This document shows, one piece after another, positions 52,824 through 62,099 of a DNA stretch of 64,000 nt (within the stretch, counting starts at the first letter, position 1; the number at the start of each line of letters is the position of its first letter). The notes beneath the pieces were generated by a model. It was not told where the DNA came from and ran no database searches. It was given only the letters and a program-made list of their open reading frames with translations. The DNA comes from UBA11986 sp963734955 (GTDB taxonomy: Bacteria > Bacteroidota > Ignavibacteria > UBA10030 > UBA6906), in contig CAVTJO010000014.1 of NCBI GenBank assembly GCA_963734955.1, positions 558,001-622,000 on the forward strand. Reading direction: 5' to 3'. Position numbers and translations under genes: made by a program.

Positions 52824-54131
52824 TCAAGGGTGGTGTTCCCGGACCAGTAAAGCAAGCAGGATGATCGACACACATGCAATAGCAGCGCCTGTCCCAAATG
52901 CGGCGGGCGCTCCGAAGGTGCTGTACAGAATCCCAAAACTGATGCTTGCCGGGAGCGCTCCTAATCCGACAGCGAAATTATACATGCCGAACGCGCTGCC
53001 ACGCGATTCCGGACCAACCACATCGGCGACGAATGCCTTCTCCGCGCCTTCGCTGAACGCGTAGTAGAGTGCGTAGATCGCGAAGAGAACAAACGTACCC
53101 ACAATTTGCCAACTTCCCGGCAGTCTGTCAAGAAAAGCGAAACACAGGTACACCAACGCATAAATTCCCCAACCGACGTTGATGACCACCTTGCGGCCCA
53201 CACGGTCAGACAACGACCCAAACGGTGTTGAAAATAGAGCCTTGATGACGTGGAAGAAGGCCCATACGAGCGGGAGAAAGAGGACATCCACCAATCCCTT
53301 CTGTGATTGCGGATCTCCGAACGCGCTCACCACATCGCGAAGGATTGGAATGTTCGCAACCAGCGCATAGAGGGCGCCGCTTTGCCGAATAGACTCCTCG
53401 ACCCTGAACAGCAGGAATGCGTCGGACGAGTTCCCCAACGTGAATAAGATAACAACTGCCAGGTACCGGATAAAGTTGCGATCAAATCGGTGGAGCGAAA
53501 ATTGGAATGATGTTACAGTGGTAGGTGTGCTTGCTGCTTCCTTGATGAAGAATACTGCTGTTCCCACGGCAAGCACTCCCGGGATCGCAGCGAGAACGAA
53601 TGTCCAGCGAAGCGTCTGAAGCGTATCCCTCGTGCCAAAACCGATGATAAGAAGTATCAGCGTGCAGACCGCAAGGAGAGGACCCAGCACCGCCCCCGTG
53701 TGATCCATCGCCCGGTGAAAGCCATAAGCCTTGCCGCGCATGTTCTCGTCAACGGAAGAAGCAATGAGGGCGTCACGTGGTGCTGTGCGGATGCCCTTCC
53801 CGACCCGGTCGAGCATCCTGATAAAAACGATCTGCCATGCGGCGGTGACAAGACCTGTAAATGGCCGGATCAAAGAAGAGAGTGAGTAACCGATGACGAC
53901 GAGCAGCTTGCGCTTTCCAAGTTTGTCAGAGATGATGCCACTGAACAGCTTGAGTATAGCGGCAGTCGTCTCGGCTACACCTTCAATTACCCCCAGGATC
54001 ACTGCGCCGGAGCCCAGGGCTGCCACAAAAACAGGCACCAGCGGATAAATCATCTCGCTTGATGCATCCGTGAACAAGCTCACGACGCCCAGAACGATGA
54101 TGTTGCGCGGGATCCTCCTCCTATTTTCCAT
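52824..54131 (-). CDS. MFS transporter
   Basis: 435 residues, 12 predicted helices. N-terminus IPRNIIVLGVVSLFTDASSE with MIYPLVPVFV, loop motif IISDKLGKRKLLVVIGYSLS (MFS motif A), and DRVGKGIRTAPRDALIA, which is characteristic of a bacterial MFS group annotated as permeases of unknown substrate. A GTG one codon upstream (54134) is an alternative start; AGGAG lies almost on top of both. It precedes the PuuD gene by 91 bases. Confidence 0.85.
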   Translation of the reverse strand: MENRRRIPRNIIVLGVVSLFTDASSEMIYPLVPVFVAALGSGAVILGVIEGVAETTAAILKLFSGIISDKLGKRKLLVVIGYSLSSLIRPFTGLVTAAWQIVFIRMLDRVGKGIRTAPRDALIASSVDENMRGKAYGFHRAMDHTGAVLGPLLAVCTLILLIIGFGTRDTLQTLRWTFVLAAIPGVLAVGTAVFFIKEAASTPTTVTSFQFSLHRFDRNFIRYLAVVILFTLGNSSDAFLLFRVEESIRQSGALYALVANIPILRDVVSAFGDPQSQKGLVDVLFLPLVWAFFHVIKALFSTPFGSLSDRVGRKVVINVGWGIYALVYLCFAFLDRLPGSWQIVGTFVLFAIYALYYAFSEGAEKAFVADVVGPESRGSAFGMYNFAVGLGALPASISFGILYSTFGAPAAFGTGAAIACVSIILLALLVREHHP

Positions 54132-54252
54132 CACTCCTGAGGCGCTCAGACATTTTCAAGACGATAACTTCTTCTCAACTGAAAATAAATGGAAGGTGAC
54201 TGACCAGCGCGAGGTTTTGTTCTTTGGAGGACGGTGACCTGATAACGATAAA

Positions 54253-54311
54253 CCTCACGATCATTGTCCCGGGCAGTTCCGGTTGGGAGAGCAATTGTGT
54301 ACATCGTGAGG
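54253..54311. repeat. Interrupted inverted repeat between pyrG and the MFS gene
   Basis: CCTCACGAT (54253-54261) and its exact complement ATCGTGAGG (54303-54311) are separated by 41 bases. The 221-base gap 54135-54355 holds no gene I can support. The repeat could form a stem in the pyrG 3-prime region or be an operator; it has no T tract and is not a standard terminator. Confidence 0.4.
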
Positions 54312-54355
54312 CAAAGGCAGGCGGAAGGGGCCGTTATCTGCCCATCACCAATTAC

Positions 54356-55987
54356 TCAATCCCTGTGATTCTTATTTTCCCGATACTCCATGGCCGCTTT
54401 CACAAAGTCCCTGAAGAGCGGGTGCGGATTGGTGGCGCGGGATTTGAGCTCGGGATGGAATTGTCCAGCCACGAACCACGGATGATCCGGCAGCTCGATC
54501 ATCTCCACAAGGCCGTTGTCGGGACAGATGCCACTGAACACCATCCCCTTTTCGGCGAGCTTTGGCTTGAATGCATCGTTCACTTCAAAACGATGACGAT
54601 GACGTTCATGGACGAGTTCCTTCTTGTATGCTGCACGCGCCCTGGTGCCTGCCTCGAGCTTGCACGGGAATGCGCCAAGCCGCATGGTCCCGCCATATTC
54701 CTTCACGTTCTTCTGCTCCAGCATCATATCAATCACGTTCTGATCAGTCAGTTTGAACTCGGTGCTGTTGGCCCGCTCGAGTCCGCATACATTGCGAGCG
54801 AACTCGATTACCGCACACTGAAGTCCGAGGCAAATACCGAGGAACGGGATGTTGTTTGTTCGGACATGGCGGACGGCTTCTATCTTTCCTTCAATGCCGC
54901 GCTCGCCAAACCCCGGTGCGACAAGCAATCCCGAAATATCTTCAAGATGTTTCTTTGCACCATCGCGCTCGATGTCTTCGGCGCGAATCCACTTCAGGTC
55001 AACGGCAACATTGTTGGCGGCTCCTGCATGCACAAACGATTCCGAGATGCTTTTGTACGCGTCCTGGTGCTCGGTATATTTCCCGCAAATCGCGATGCTG
55101 ATGCGCCCCGCCGGCTCCTTTACTCTCTCGACGAACTTCTTCCACTCACGCAGGTTGGGCTTGGGGCAGGTGAGGTCAAGTTTCTCGAGAACGATCTCAT
55201 CAACCTCCTGCTCGGCAAACACCAGCGGTACTTCATAGATCGTTGCAACATCACGACCATCAACCACCGAGTCCGGCTCGACATTGGTAAAGAGAGCGAT
55301 CTTCTCCCGCACCTCGTCCGAGAGCGGATGGTCTGAGCGACAGATAAGCATGTCGGGCTGGATGCCAAGCTCGAGCAGGGCTTTCACGCTGTGCTGTGTC
55401 GGCTTGGTCTTGATCTCGCCCGCCGAACCAATGTATGGAACCAGGGTGACATGAATCGCAATTGCATTGTCACGCCCGGCTTTGTTCATGAACTGGCGCA
55501 TAGCCTCAAGGAACGGGAGGCTTTCGATGTCGCCGACGGTTCCGCCGACTTCCGTAATCACAACATCATAATCTCCGGTCTTACCCAGGGCTTCGAAGCG
55601 GCGTTTGATTTCATCGGTAATATGTGGAATTACCTGAACCGTTGCGCCGAGATAATCGCCGCGTCGCTCTTTGGTTATCACCTCGTGGTAGATCTGTCCG
55701 GTGGTTGAATTATTCTGGCGCGTCGTCGTAATGTCAAGAAAGCGCTCGTAGTGTCCGAGATCGAGATCGGTCTCCGCACCATCATCAGTGACGTAGACTT
55801 CGCCGTGCTGAAACGGGTTCATCGTGCCGGGATCGACGTTGAGATAGGGATCGAACTTCTGGATCGTCACGCGTAATCCTCGGGACTTCAACAACAGCCC
55901 GATCGAGGCTGAGGCAATTCCCTTCCCGAGCGACGACACAACGCCGCCGGTCACGAAAATGTATTTCACATGGTGATGTCGAGCCAA
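54356..55987 (-). CDS. pyrG: CTP synthase
   Basis: Converts UTP to CTP with glutamine and ATP. 543 residues, full length. Synthetase domain: VKYIFVTGGVVSSLGKGIAS (7-26), FDPYLNVDPGTMNPFQHGEV, and the UTP/CTP-binding GDIESLPFLEA segment. Glutaminase domain: LGICLGLQCAVIEFAR (catalytic Cys) and the His-Glu pair in QFHPELKSR. The ATG has no close neighbour upstream (64 bases to DUF502). The 3-prime end is followed by the 221-base gap noted above. Confidence 0.96.
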   Translation of the reverse strand: MARHHHVKYIFVTGGVVSSLGKGIASASIGLLLKSRGLRVTIQKFDPYLNVDPGTMNPFQHGEVYVTDDGAETDLDLGHYERFLDITTTRQNNSTTGQIYHEVITKERRGDYLGATVQVIPHITDEIKRRFEALGKTGDYDVVITEVGGTVGDIESLPFLEAMRQFMNKAGRDNAIAIHVTLVPYIGSAGEIKTKPTQHSVKALLELGIQPDMLICRSDHPLSDEVREKIALFTNVEPDSVVDGRDVATIYEVPLVFAEQEVDEIVLEKLDLTCPKPNLREWKKFVERVKEPAGRISIAICGKYTEHQDAYKSISESFVHAGAANNVAVDLKWIRAEDIERDGAKKHLEDISGLLVAPGFGERGIEGKIEAVRHVRTNNIPFLGICLGLQCAVIEFARNVCGLERANSTEFKLTDQNVIDMMLEQKNVKEYGGTMRLGAFPCKLEAGTRARAAYKKELVHERHRHRFEVNDAFKPKLAEKGMVFSGICPDNGLVEMIELPDHPWFVAGQFHPELKSRATNPHPLFRDFVKAAMEYRENKNHRD

Positions 55988-56051
55988 TGAGTACTCCTTC
56001 TTCCGGTTCGCTGTTTTGCTTTCAGTTGTTCGATTTGCGTACGTGCCGTGA

Positions 56052-56691
56052 TCATGCGGGAGCCACTGTTTTTTGTGTGAGCATTCCCGAAGTTACGATG
56101 CCGCCGGAGAGGACCAGCTTCAGTCCTTGTTCGATCGTCAGGTCGAGAACAACGGCGTCCTGTTTGGGAACGAGAATGAGAACACCGGAGGTCGGGTTGG
56201 GGGGGTTCGGGATGTATACATTAACGAACTCCAGTAACTTCCCGCTGGACGATGTGAATCTCATCTCGTTTGTGACAAACGCAATCGTGTAAAGATCCGG
56301 CCGCGGATACTCGATGAGCACGACCTGACGAAATGTTTTGCCCTTGCCTCCCAGATGTGAATGCACCAATCAGGTCCTTGATGGCTCCGTACACGCCGCG
56401 CACAAAGGGAACAGATCCCAGGAGTTTCTCAAACCACGCCAACAGAACCCGCCCGACCAGATTGCGGGACAGAAGGCCGATGATGATGACCAGAACAATC
56501 ATGGCTGCGAACCCGAGTCCTGGCACGGGATGCCCGATGAAATCTTCGAACAGGGGCGACAGAATTCCATCGATCGCATTCAGGAGAGCGCGGAAGAACC
56601 AGTACGTGAGAGCGACCGGTATGATCAACACCGATCCCCGTATGAATGTCTTGCGCAACTCGCCGAGGAATCGTTTCTCAGTTTCGCTCAT
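56052..56691 (-). CDS. DUF502 membrane protein, split by one frameshift
   Basis: From ATG 56691: KTFIRGSVLIIPVALTYWFF (first helix), GFAAMIVLVIIIGLLSRNLV (second helix), then GVYGAIKDLIGAFTS. At the GGG run 56352-56350 (minus strand) one base must be skipped; then GGKGKTFRQVVLIEYPRPDL followed by YTIAFVTNEMRF and VYIPNPPNPTSGVLILVPKQ restore the conserved DUF502 C-terminal domain. The repaired length is 212 residues, normal. DUF502 proteins are membrane proteins of unknown function. The ATG overlaps the stop of kdsB (ATGA), so they are coupled. Confidence 0.84.
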
Positions 56692-57467
56692 TGACCGCGT
56701 GATAATGTTTGCGTTCTGTTCATGATTGCCCGAACTCGTTCCAGATCTTCCTCCGTATCAACAGGAATGCTGTCAAATGATGTTACGGTGCACCTGATGG
56801 TGTAGCCGTTCTCCAGGACGCGGAGTTGTTCCAGCTTCTCGGCTTTCTCAAGAGGTGTTTGAGGCATTGCCGTAAAGGTGTTCAGGAAGTCCCGTCGAAA
56901 TACATACAAGCCGATGTGTTTGTAATATTCGTGATGGCGCAGCCAGGTTTCGTGTTCGTTGTCCCTGCCGAATGGGATCGGGGAACGCGAAAAATACATA
57001 CCGTTGCCGTTTCGGTCGCACACCACCTTCACGATACCCGGGTTCATCAACTCATCGGTGGTTTCGATTCTTCTGACCAGCGTGCCAACGTTGATTGAAC
57101 CGTCGTCCAGAAGTGGTCTGACGGCCTCATCAATCATTGCCGGGTCGATAAGCGGCTCGTCACCCTGAACGTTCACGACAATGTGAGCGTCAGGGATTGA
57201 CCGTGCAGCCCACGAGATCCGGTCGGTTCCAGTCTGCAAGTTGGCCGGGGTCATCACGGCAGTACCCCCGAAACCCCTCACAACGGACGCGATGCGCTCG
57301 TCGTCTGTCGCAACGAGGACGCTATCAACCTCTGACGCCTTGCCCGTCCGCTCATACACATGTTGCACCATCGGCTTTCCACAGATGTCCGCCAACGGTT
57401 TGGCCGGAAGCCGCTGCGAGGCATAGCGTGCAGGAATGATGGCGACAACTCGTGCTGATCCCGTCAT
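56688..57467 (-). CDS. kdsB: 3-deoxy-manno-octulosonate cytidylyltransferase
   Basis: Activates Kdo to CMP-Kdo for lipopolysaccharide inner core. 259 residues: VVAIIPARYASQRLPAKPLA (7-26), LVATDDERIASVVRGFGG, GTDRISWAARSIPDAHIVVN followed by VQGDEPLIDPAMIDE (metal-binding Asp). All catalytic landmarks are present. This is good evidence for a Gram-negative envelope with Kdo. Upstream lies plsC after 65 bases, downstream the DUF502 gene overlaps. Confidence 0.95.
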   Translation of the reverse strand: MTGSARVVAIIPARYASQRLPAKPLADICGKPMVQHVYERTGKASEVDSVLVATDDERIASVVRGFGGTAVMTPANLQTGTDRISWAARSIPDAHIVVNVQGDEPLIDPAMIDEAVRPLLDDGSINVGTLVRRIETTDELMNPGIVKVVCDRNGNGMYFSRSPIPFGRDNEHETWLRHHEYYKHIGLYVFRRDFLNTFTAMPQTPLEKAEKLEQLRVLENGYTIRCTVTSFDSIPVDTEEDLERVRAIMNRTQTLSRGQ

Positions 57468-57532
57468 TGGCCCTCTGAAGAAGGAGCCGGCATCTTCATT
57501 TTCCGCGCGTATGGTTGCATTGTGATGGTGCC

Positions 57533-58243
57533 TTACTGGTCAACGTAATGCTCTTGGATCGCAGCGCGGACTTCTTCCATCAGCTTCAATTCTGCTTCCT
57601 TGCCGGTTCCAGGAATCTCGATGGGTGATTCGAGCACCAGGTCAACTTTGCCCGGATGTACAATAATGGATCGCTTGGGGAGCAACTTGAAACTCCCATT
57701 TACAGTCAATGGAACAACAGGAACACCGGCTTTTACCGCAAGATTGAACGCGCCCCGCCTGAATGTCTGCAGTTTTCCGTCAAGTGTACGCGTTCCCTCC
57801 GCATAGAGTAATACAGAGGCACCGGTTCGTATTTTCTCCACAGCTTCCTCCAGGCTCTTCATCGCTGCCGGCCCACGGCTCCGGTCTATGCTGATATAGC
57901 TTCCGTATTTCAATCCCCACCCGAAAATCGGTATCCAGTGCAGTTCTTTCTTGAACACAATCCGGATCTGATCCGGAATCGCTGCGATGATTGCCGGGAT
58001 ATCGAACATGCTTGCATGGTTGGAGACATAGACATAGTTCCTGTTCATGTCCACCTTCTCCAGTCCGCGTACATGTACCCTGACGCCGCAAATCTTCAGT
58101 GATGATCGTGCCCATGCGCGAGCCAGAGCATGAAATGTATGGTCGTTCTTTCTTACAACAATAACGATCAACTCAAGAGCTGCAAAGAACATGGAATTCA
58201 GCACCGCCAGCGCAAACCGCAGCGCGCCTGATACCGTTTTCAT
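57533..58243 (-). CDS. plsC: 1-acyl-sn-glycerol-3-phosphate acyltransferase
   Basis: Second acylation in phospholipid synthesis. 236 residues with an N-terminal membrane helix (about 10-28), the acyltransferase motif I NHASMFD (HX4D form, about 76-82), motif III LLYAEGTRTLDGKL and motif IV VPVVPLTVNGSFKLLP. The ATG overlaps the stop of the M48 protease gene (ATGA). Length is normal. Confidence 0.92.
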   Translation of the reverse strand: MKTVSGALRFALAVLNSMFFAALELIVIVVRKNDHTFHALARAWARSSLKICGVRVHVRGLEKVDMNRNYVYVSNHASMFDIPAIIAAIPDQIRIVFKKELHWIPIFGWGLKYGSYISIDRSRGPAAMKSLEEAVEKIRTGASVLLYAEGTRTLDGKLQTFRRGAFNLAVKAGVPVVPLTVNGSFKLLPKRSIIVHPGKVDLVLESPIEIPGTGKEAELKLMEEVRAAIQEHYVDQ

Positions 58244-59385
58244 ATATCGACTGCTTCCACTATCCGCAGCCGGTTCGCAATTGATGGATGACTGTAGAAA
58301 AGGAACTCCACCACCCGGTGCGGTTCGGGATCAGCAAGGTTCATCGACGCAAGCCTGCGCAAGGCTGATGCAAACGAGGCTCTTTTGCCGGTCTTCCTGA
58401 CAGCATATTCATCTGCCTGTCTCTCATGATGACGGGAAAGAACGTTCCCCAGTGGAGTTGTCACCAGACCGAAGAGCGAAAGCCAGAGTGCAAGCAACGG
58501 CAGCGCCGCAAATTGGGTGATGGACGAGAAGCCGAGCCAGTGCAACGACCAGTTGTAAAGCAACGATGCGACAAACAATCCTGCAAACGTTGAGACAATA
58601 CCAACGATAATTCCCGTCCGAATATGATGGTGCGTATAATGTCCGAGTTCGTGTGCAAACACTGTTTCGATTTCATCCTCACTGAACTCGTTCAGGAGAG
58701 TGTCTCCCATAATGATCCTTTTTGCCTTGCCGATTCCGGTGAACGCGGCGTTTGCCTTCTTTGTGTTCTTGCTGAGATTGAAACTGAAGATGCCTTCGAT
58801 CTTGACTCCAGCCGATGTGCAAAGATCCAGAATTCTCTCTCTGAGCGATTCGTTTTCCAGCGGCGTGAGCTTGTAGAATAAAGGGAGAATGACCACCGGA
58901 GCGATTCTTGCGAGGATAACCGAGATGAACGTGAGGCCGATGCCCACAGGCAACCACCACGAGTTTCCGAACGAACTCAGGCAATAGTAGAGCAAGAGGA
59001 GAACGCCAACAACAATGGGAAGGCTGACGAGCAGTCCCTTGAGGTGTTCCCACCCCCATCGCCAGACACTTTGGTTGGACAGATTGTACTTGTGCTCCAC
59101 ATAGTATCCCGAATAGAACCCGAGTGGGAGCGTGACACCGGATTGGATTACACCAAGCACGAATGCAAACAGCAACAGGGCGACATAGGTGCTTGACGTC
59201 CAACCGTGAGCGGTGTTCTCAAGGGTTCTTGTTGTGCCGCTCACGACAAGCCACAGAAGGACTACAAACGAAAGAACCGCCGAAGCGATTCCTGTAGTGA
59301 GTTTGATCCTGTTGTAGGTCTTTGCTTTGCCGGGTGCCTGGAGGGGCTGATGAGCGGTCTCTGCTACAATCTCTACCGCAGCCAT
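58240..59385 (-). CDS. M48-family membrane metalloprotease (Ste24/CAAX-protease-like)
   Basis: 381 residues with about 7 membrane helices. Zinc motif HELGH in TVFAHELGHYTHHH (about 248-261) and the third ligand Glu in ERQADEYAVRKTGK. N-terminal part SGYYVEHKYNLSNQSVWRWG and LSKNTKKANAAFTGIG are typical of the Ste24-like bacterial branch. It probably degrades damaged membrane proteins. It starts the plsC unit and has a promoter upstream. Confidence 0.9.
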   Translation of the reverse strand: MAAVEIVAETAHQPLQAPGKAKTYNRIKLTTGIASAVLSFVVLLWLVVSGTTRTLENTAHGWTSSTYVALLLFAFVLGVIQSGVTLPLGFYSGYYVEHKYNLSNQSVWRWGWEHLKGLLVSLPIVVGVLLLLYYCLSSFGNSWWLPVGIGLTFISVILARIAPVVILPLFYKLTPLENESLRERILDLCTSAGVKIEGIFSFNLSKNTKKANAAFTGIGKAKRIIMGDTLLNEFSEDEIETVFAHELGHYTHHHIRTGIIVGIVSTFAGLFVASLLYNWSLHWLGFSSITQFAALPLLALWLSLFGLVTTPLGNVLSRHHERQADEYAVRKTGKRASFASALRRLASMNLADPEPHRVVEFLFYSHPSIANRLRIVEAVDI

Positions 59386-59426
59386 GATGTGATCAGGTTC
59401 TCATGGTTTCGTACACTGTGGTTTGA

Positions 59427-59457
59427 CAAAAGTAACCAAAACGATCCAGAGAATCAA
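59427..59457 (-). promoter_or_regulatory. Promoter of the M48 protease-plsC unit
   Basis: Minus-strand TTGATT (59457-59452), 17 bases, TACTTT (59434-59429) continuing TACTTTTG (to 59427), an exact match to the Bacteroidota TAnnTTTG box. The leader is about 36 bases. Confidence 0.65.
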
Positions 59458-59579
59458 GGCAACGTGTAATTCGTCTCGTTCCTGATGGACCTCCAAGGCA
59501 ATCGTGGCAGCGATTGAAATTCATCGAGGAGGATTTGCTCCAACGATCGCGTAAGCAACCCGCGATGTTCGCACGGCTG

Positions 59580-59608
59580 TTGACTTTGGCTGTCTCGGGG
59601 CGTACCTT
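59580..59608 (+). promoter_or_regulatory. Promoter of the lipoprotein gene at 59634
   Basis: TTGACT (59580-59585), 17 bases, TACCTT (59603-59608). Transcription would start near 59615. It lies downstream of an in-frame ATG at 59514, which therefore cannot be the start; this supports ATG 59634. Confidence 0.55.
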
Positions 59609-59633
59609 GTTGCAGAATGGTGGATCATTGGAG

Positions 59634-60368
59634 ATGAAAACGTCAATCCAACGTGTCTGCATCATGGCAGTCCTTGCCGCGGGACTATCCTGTAAAGACC
59701 AGGGTGACGTCGTCGATCATGTGGAGCTTGTTGAAGTTCAACCTGCGCCGGATGCAACAGGTGTTGACAAAGCATCGGTGGTATACGTACGGTTTGACAG
59801 AGGCGTTGACTGGAGCGAGGCGGCAAAGATTCGGATTCGATATGTCGACGACACGAGTCATGTGGACAGCTACCCGGGATGCGGACTGACTCCACCGATA
59901 ACGGCTCTCTTATGTGTGGGCCCGTTTATTTGGAAACCGGGACAGACTGTTGAGGTGACGATTCCGAAGGAGATCACGGATTTCGAAGGCAATGTCCTTG
60001 GACAACCATTCACGTATCGATTTACGACTGCACGGGATACTGTTCCGTTTGACCTGGTGGAAACCCGCCCGGCGCTCAATGACACGGTTTCCATCGGTAC
60101 GTTCCACAATCTGTTTGGAATGCTGAGGTTTAGCGACTATTTGTATGTCGGCGACTCAGTCCTTACGATTGATCCTCCAGCTACGGTTCACATCAGTGTT
60201 TCCATCATCATCGATGGCAGGAATGGCCCCCAGAGGACTGTTCATTTCTTTATAGAGGATTTGCAGCCGTTCCTCACGTACACGCTAACCCTGCCCCGGA
60301 ACATTGCCGACTACGAGGGCGAGACCCTGCCCGGCGAACGGCATGTTGTCTTCCACACAACGCCATAG
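59634..60368 (+). CDS. Ig-like-domain (Big_5-type) lipoprotein
   Basis: 244 residues from ATG 59634. Signal peptide with lipobox (CIMAVLAAGLSC, Cys near 20). The mature part is two Ig-like Big_5 units: one begins VQPAPDATGVDKASVVYVRF and ends LGQPFTYRFTT, the other begins VETRPALNDTVSIGTFHNLF and ends with a terminal RHVVFHTTP strand. Such units are common in FCB surface proteins. An upstream ATG at 59514 is open in frame but would place the signal peptide internally and lies before the promoter. The partner is unknown. Confidence 0.78.
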   Translation: MKTSIQRVCIMAVLAAGLSCKDQGDVVDHVELVEVQPAPDATGVDKASVVYVRFDRGVDWSEAAKIRIRYVDDTSHVDSYPGCGLTPPITALLCVGPFIWKPGQTVEVTIPKEITDFEGNVLGQPFTYRFTTARDTVPFDLVETRPALNDTVSIGTFHNLFGMLRFSDYLYVGDSVLTIDPPATVHISVSIIIDGRNGPQRTVHFFIEDLQPFLTYTLTLPRNIADYEGETLPGERHVVFHTTP

Positions 60369-60413
60369 GCAAGGGACCATCACAACATCTCCGCCCATCC
60401 TCTTTCCCCGCAA

Positions 60414-61388
60414 CTAGCTTTTGGCCTGTCGTCTGTTCCGGACGACAGACATAACCACGGTAATGGCGAGAATTCCTCCGATCACAGCCAACGACGCTGC
60501 AATTGGAAGATGAACGAAGTCAGCGATGAGCATCTTCACGCCGATGAACATGAGGATGATCGAGAGACCGTACTTCAAATAATGGAATGATCTCATCGCC
60601 CCGGCAAGCACGAAGTAGATGGACCGGAGTCCAAGAATGGCAAACATATTCGAGGAGTAGACGATAAACGGGTCCCTGGTAATGCCGAACACCGCCGGAA
60701 TCGAATCAACTGCAAACACGACATCGGTTGTTTCCACGGTAATCAGCACGATCAGGAGCGGTGTAATCCACAACCGCCCATCCTTCCGGAAAAAGAATCG
60801 GGGCGGTTCAAATCCTTCTGACACCGGAAACAGCTTCTTGATCAATCGTATGATCCTGTTCTTCTCCGGATGGACCTCCATCTCCTTCTGGCGCATCATT
60901 TTCCACCCGCTGACGACCAGGATGATGCCAAAGATATAGAGTACCCACTCGAATCGCGCAATCAGCACCGACCCGGTGACAATAAACAGAAACCGCATCA
61001 CGATTGCTCCGAGCACCCCCCAGAACAATATCTTGTGTTGATATTTCGCCGGTACGCCGAAGTACGAGAAGATCACAAGGAAAACAAAGATGTTGTCGAC
61101 GGAAAGCGATTCTTCAACAAGATACCCCGTGAAGAACTGCAAAGCCGCCTCGCCTCCCCCCCTGGTGTCGTGTACTCCCAGGCCGGCACCGAGCCAATTG
61201 TTTTCATACATGAAGTAGATGAACAGGTTGAACGCCAGAGCAACGGCCACCCACAACGTGCTCATGATTGCAGCTTCCTTCACCCCGACGCTATGCGCCC
61301 GCTTCTGAAAAACGCCAAGGTCGATAACCAGAAGGATAATGATCAGCCCTGTAAACAATACAAAGTGGAGTATCTCGTTGGTTACCAC
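60414..61388 (-). CDS. TerC-family integral membrane protein (Alx-like)
   Basis: 324 residues, about 9 membrane helices. The TerC signature is in FFTGYLVEESLSVDNIFVFL (two acidic residues in a membrane helix) and ITVETTDVVFAVDSIPAVFG. Members move manganese or other metals or confer tellurite tolerance. The start lies 8 bases after the esterase stop, so there is no room for the yybP-ykoY-type riboswitch that precedes some terC genes. It converges on the lipoprotein gene at 60368. Confidence 0.9.
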   Translation of the reverse strand: MVTNEILHFVLFTGLIIILLVIDLGVFQKRAHSVGVKEAAIMSTLWVAVALAFNLFIYFMYENNWLGAGLGVHDTRGGGEAALQFFTGYLVEESLSVDNIFVFLVIFSYFGVPAKYQHKILFWGVLGAIVMRFLFIVTGSVLIARFEWVLYIFGIILVVSGWKMMRQKEMEVHPEKNRIIRLIKKLFPVSEGFEPPRFFFRKDGRLWITPLLIVLITVETTDVVFAVDSIPAVFGITRDPFIVYSSNMFAILGLRSIYFVLAGAMRSFHYLKYGLSIILMFIGVKMLIADFVHLPIAASLAVIGGILAITVVMSVVRNRRQAKS

Positions 61389-61396
61389 ACTGCCCC

Positions 61397-62056
61397 TTAA
61401 GGTTTGTCCAACCGTTGCTCCAACCAGCGACTGAAATCAGCCAGACTTTCATCGCTGATCTGGTGTGCCATAGCGTATTCCCTGTATTCGACACGGGCAT
61501 TACCACCCTCAAGTAATTGTCTTGCACGTCTCGCGCGTTGAACAGGTATGACGGGGTCTTCGGTCCCGTGCGCGACAAAGAAATCAGTTGAGGCTATCCC
61601 GCTCCAGAGGTATGCCAGATGTGTATCCTCAGCGACATAACCACTATTCGCAATAACACCCCGAAACGTTGCAGGTCGAGTCAGAGCCAATGCATACGAC
61701 ATCACCGTCCCCATACTGAAGCCGAGAAGATACAACTGGCGCTTGTCGACCGGGTAGTGAACGAGAGCTTCGTCGATGAATGCGGTGAGCTTATTATAAC
61801 TTGACTTGAACATCGTCGGTTCTGTTGTACCCGTTTCTCCGGCATCGTACCAGGTGTACCCTCCCCCAAATTCAAATTGATGGGGGGCTCGAACGCTGAG
61901 GATCAGTAAACGCTTATCAAGATATGATGCAAGCCCCAACAAATCCTCTTCATCTGCTCCCCGGCCATGGACGAGAATAACAGTGGGGTTTGAAAAAGGA
62001 TGAGGCTTTTGCGGCTGAACAACCCGATGATATAGTGTTGACTCGATACTTTTCAT
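61397..62056 (-). CDS. Alpha/beta-hydrolase, phospholipase/carboxylesterase family
   Basis: 219 residues: oxyanion strand TVILVHGRGADEEDLLGLAS, nucleophile elbow LLGFSMGTVMSYALAL (GFSMG), catalytic Asp in VAHGTEDPVIPVQRA and His in AMAHQISDE. It is a small cytoplasmic esterase of the LYPLA1/YpfH type. Substrate unknown. It is coupled to terC (8 bases) and lies 43 bases after the macrodomain gene. Confidence 0.9.
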   Translation of the reverse strand: MKSIESTLYHRVVQPQKPHPFSNPTVILVHGRGADEEDLLGLASYLDKRLLILSVRAPHQFEFGGGYTWYDAGETGTTEPTMFKSSYNKLTAFIDEALVHYPVDKRQLYLLGFSMGTVMSYALALTRPATFRGVIANSGYVAEDTHLAYLWSGIASTDFFVAHGTEDPVIPVQRARRARQLLEGGNARVEYREYAMAHQISDESLADFSRWLEQRLDKP

Positions 62057-62099
62057 CTCAGTGTTACATGCCCCCTATCCCTTTACGCTTGAGGACGAA

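Noticed and set aside
54224..55336. Open frame of 370 codons on the plus strand opposite pyrG
   Set aside because: It is fully antisense to an intact CTP synthase, with no recognisable domain.
7785..56352. Programmed +1 frameshifting as the main explanation of the seven split genes
   Set aside because: The sites share no slippery heptamer, stop-codon context or downstream structure that I can see; three lie in short homopolymers, as expected for read errors.
59514..59633. N-terminal extension of the lipoprotein from ATG 59514
   Set aside because: The extension is not signal-like, would bury the lipobox signal internally, and starts upstream of the predicted promoter.
61388..61400. yybP-ykoY-type manganese riboswitch before terC
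   Set aside because: terC starts 8 bases after the esterase stop, so there is no room for it.
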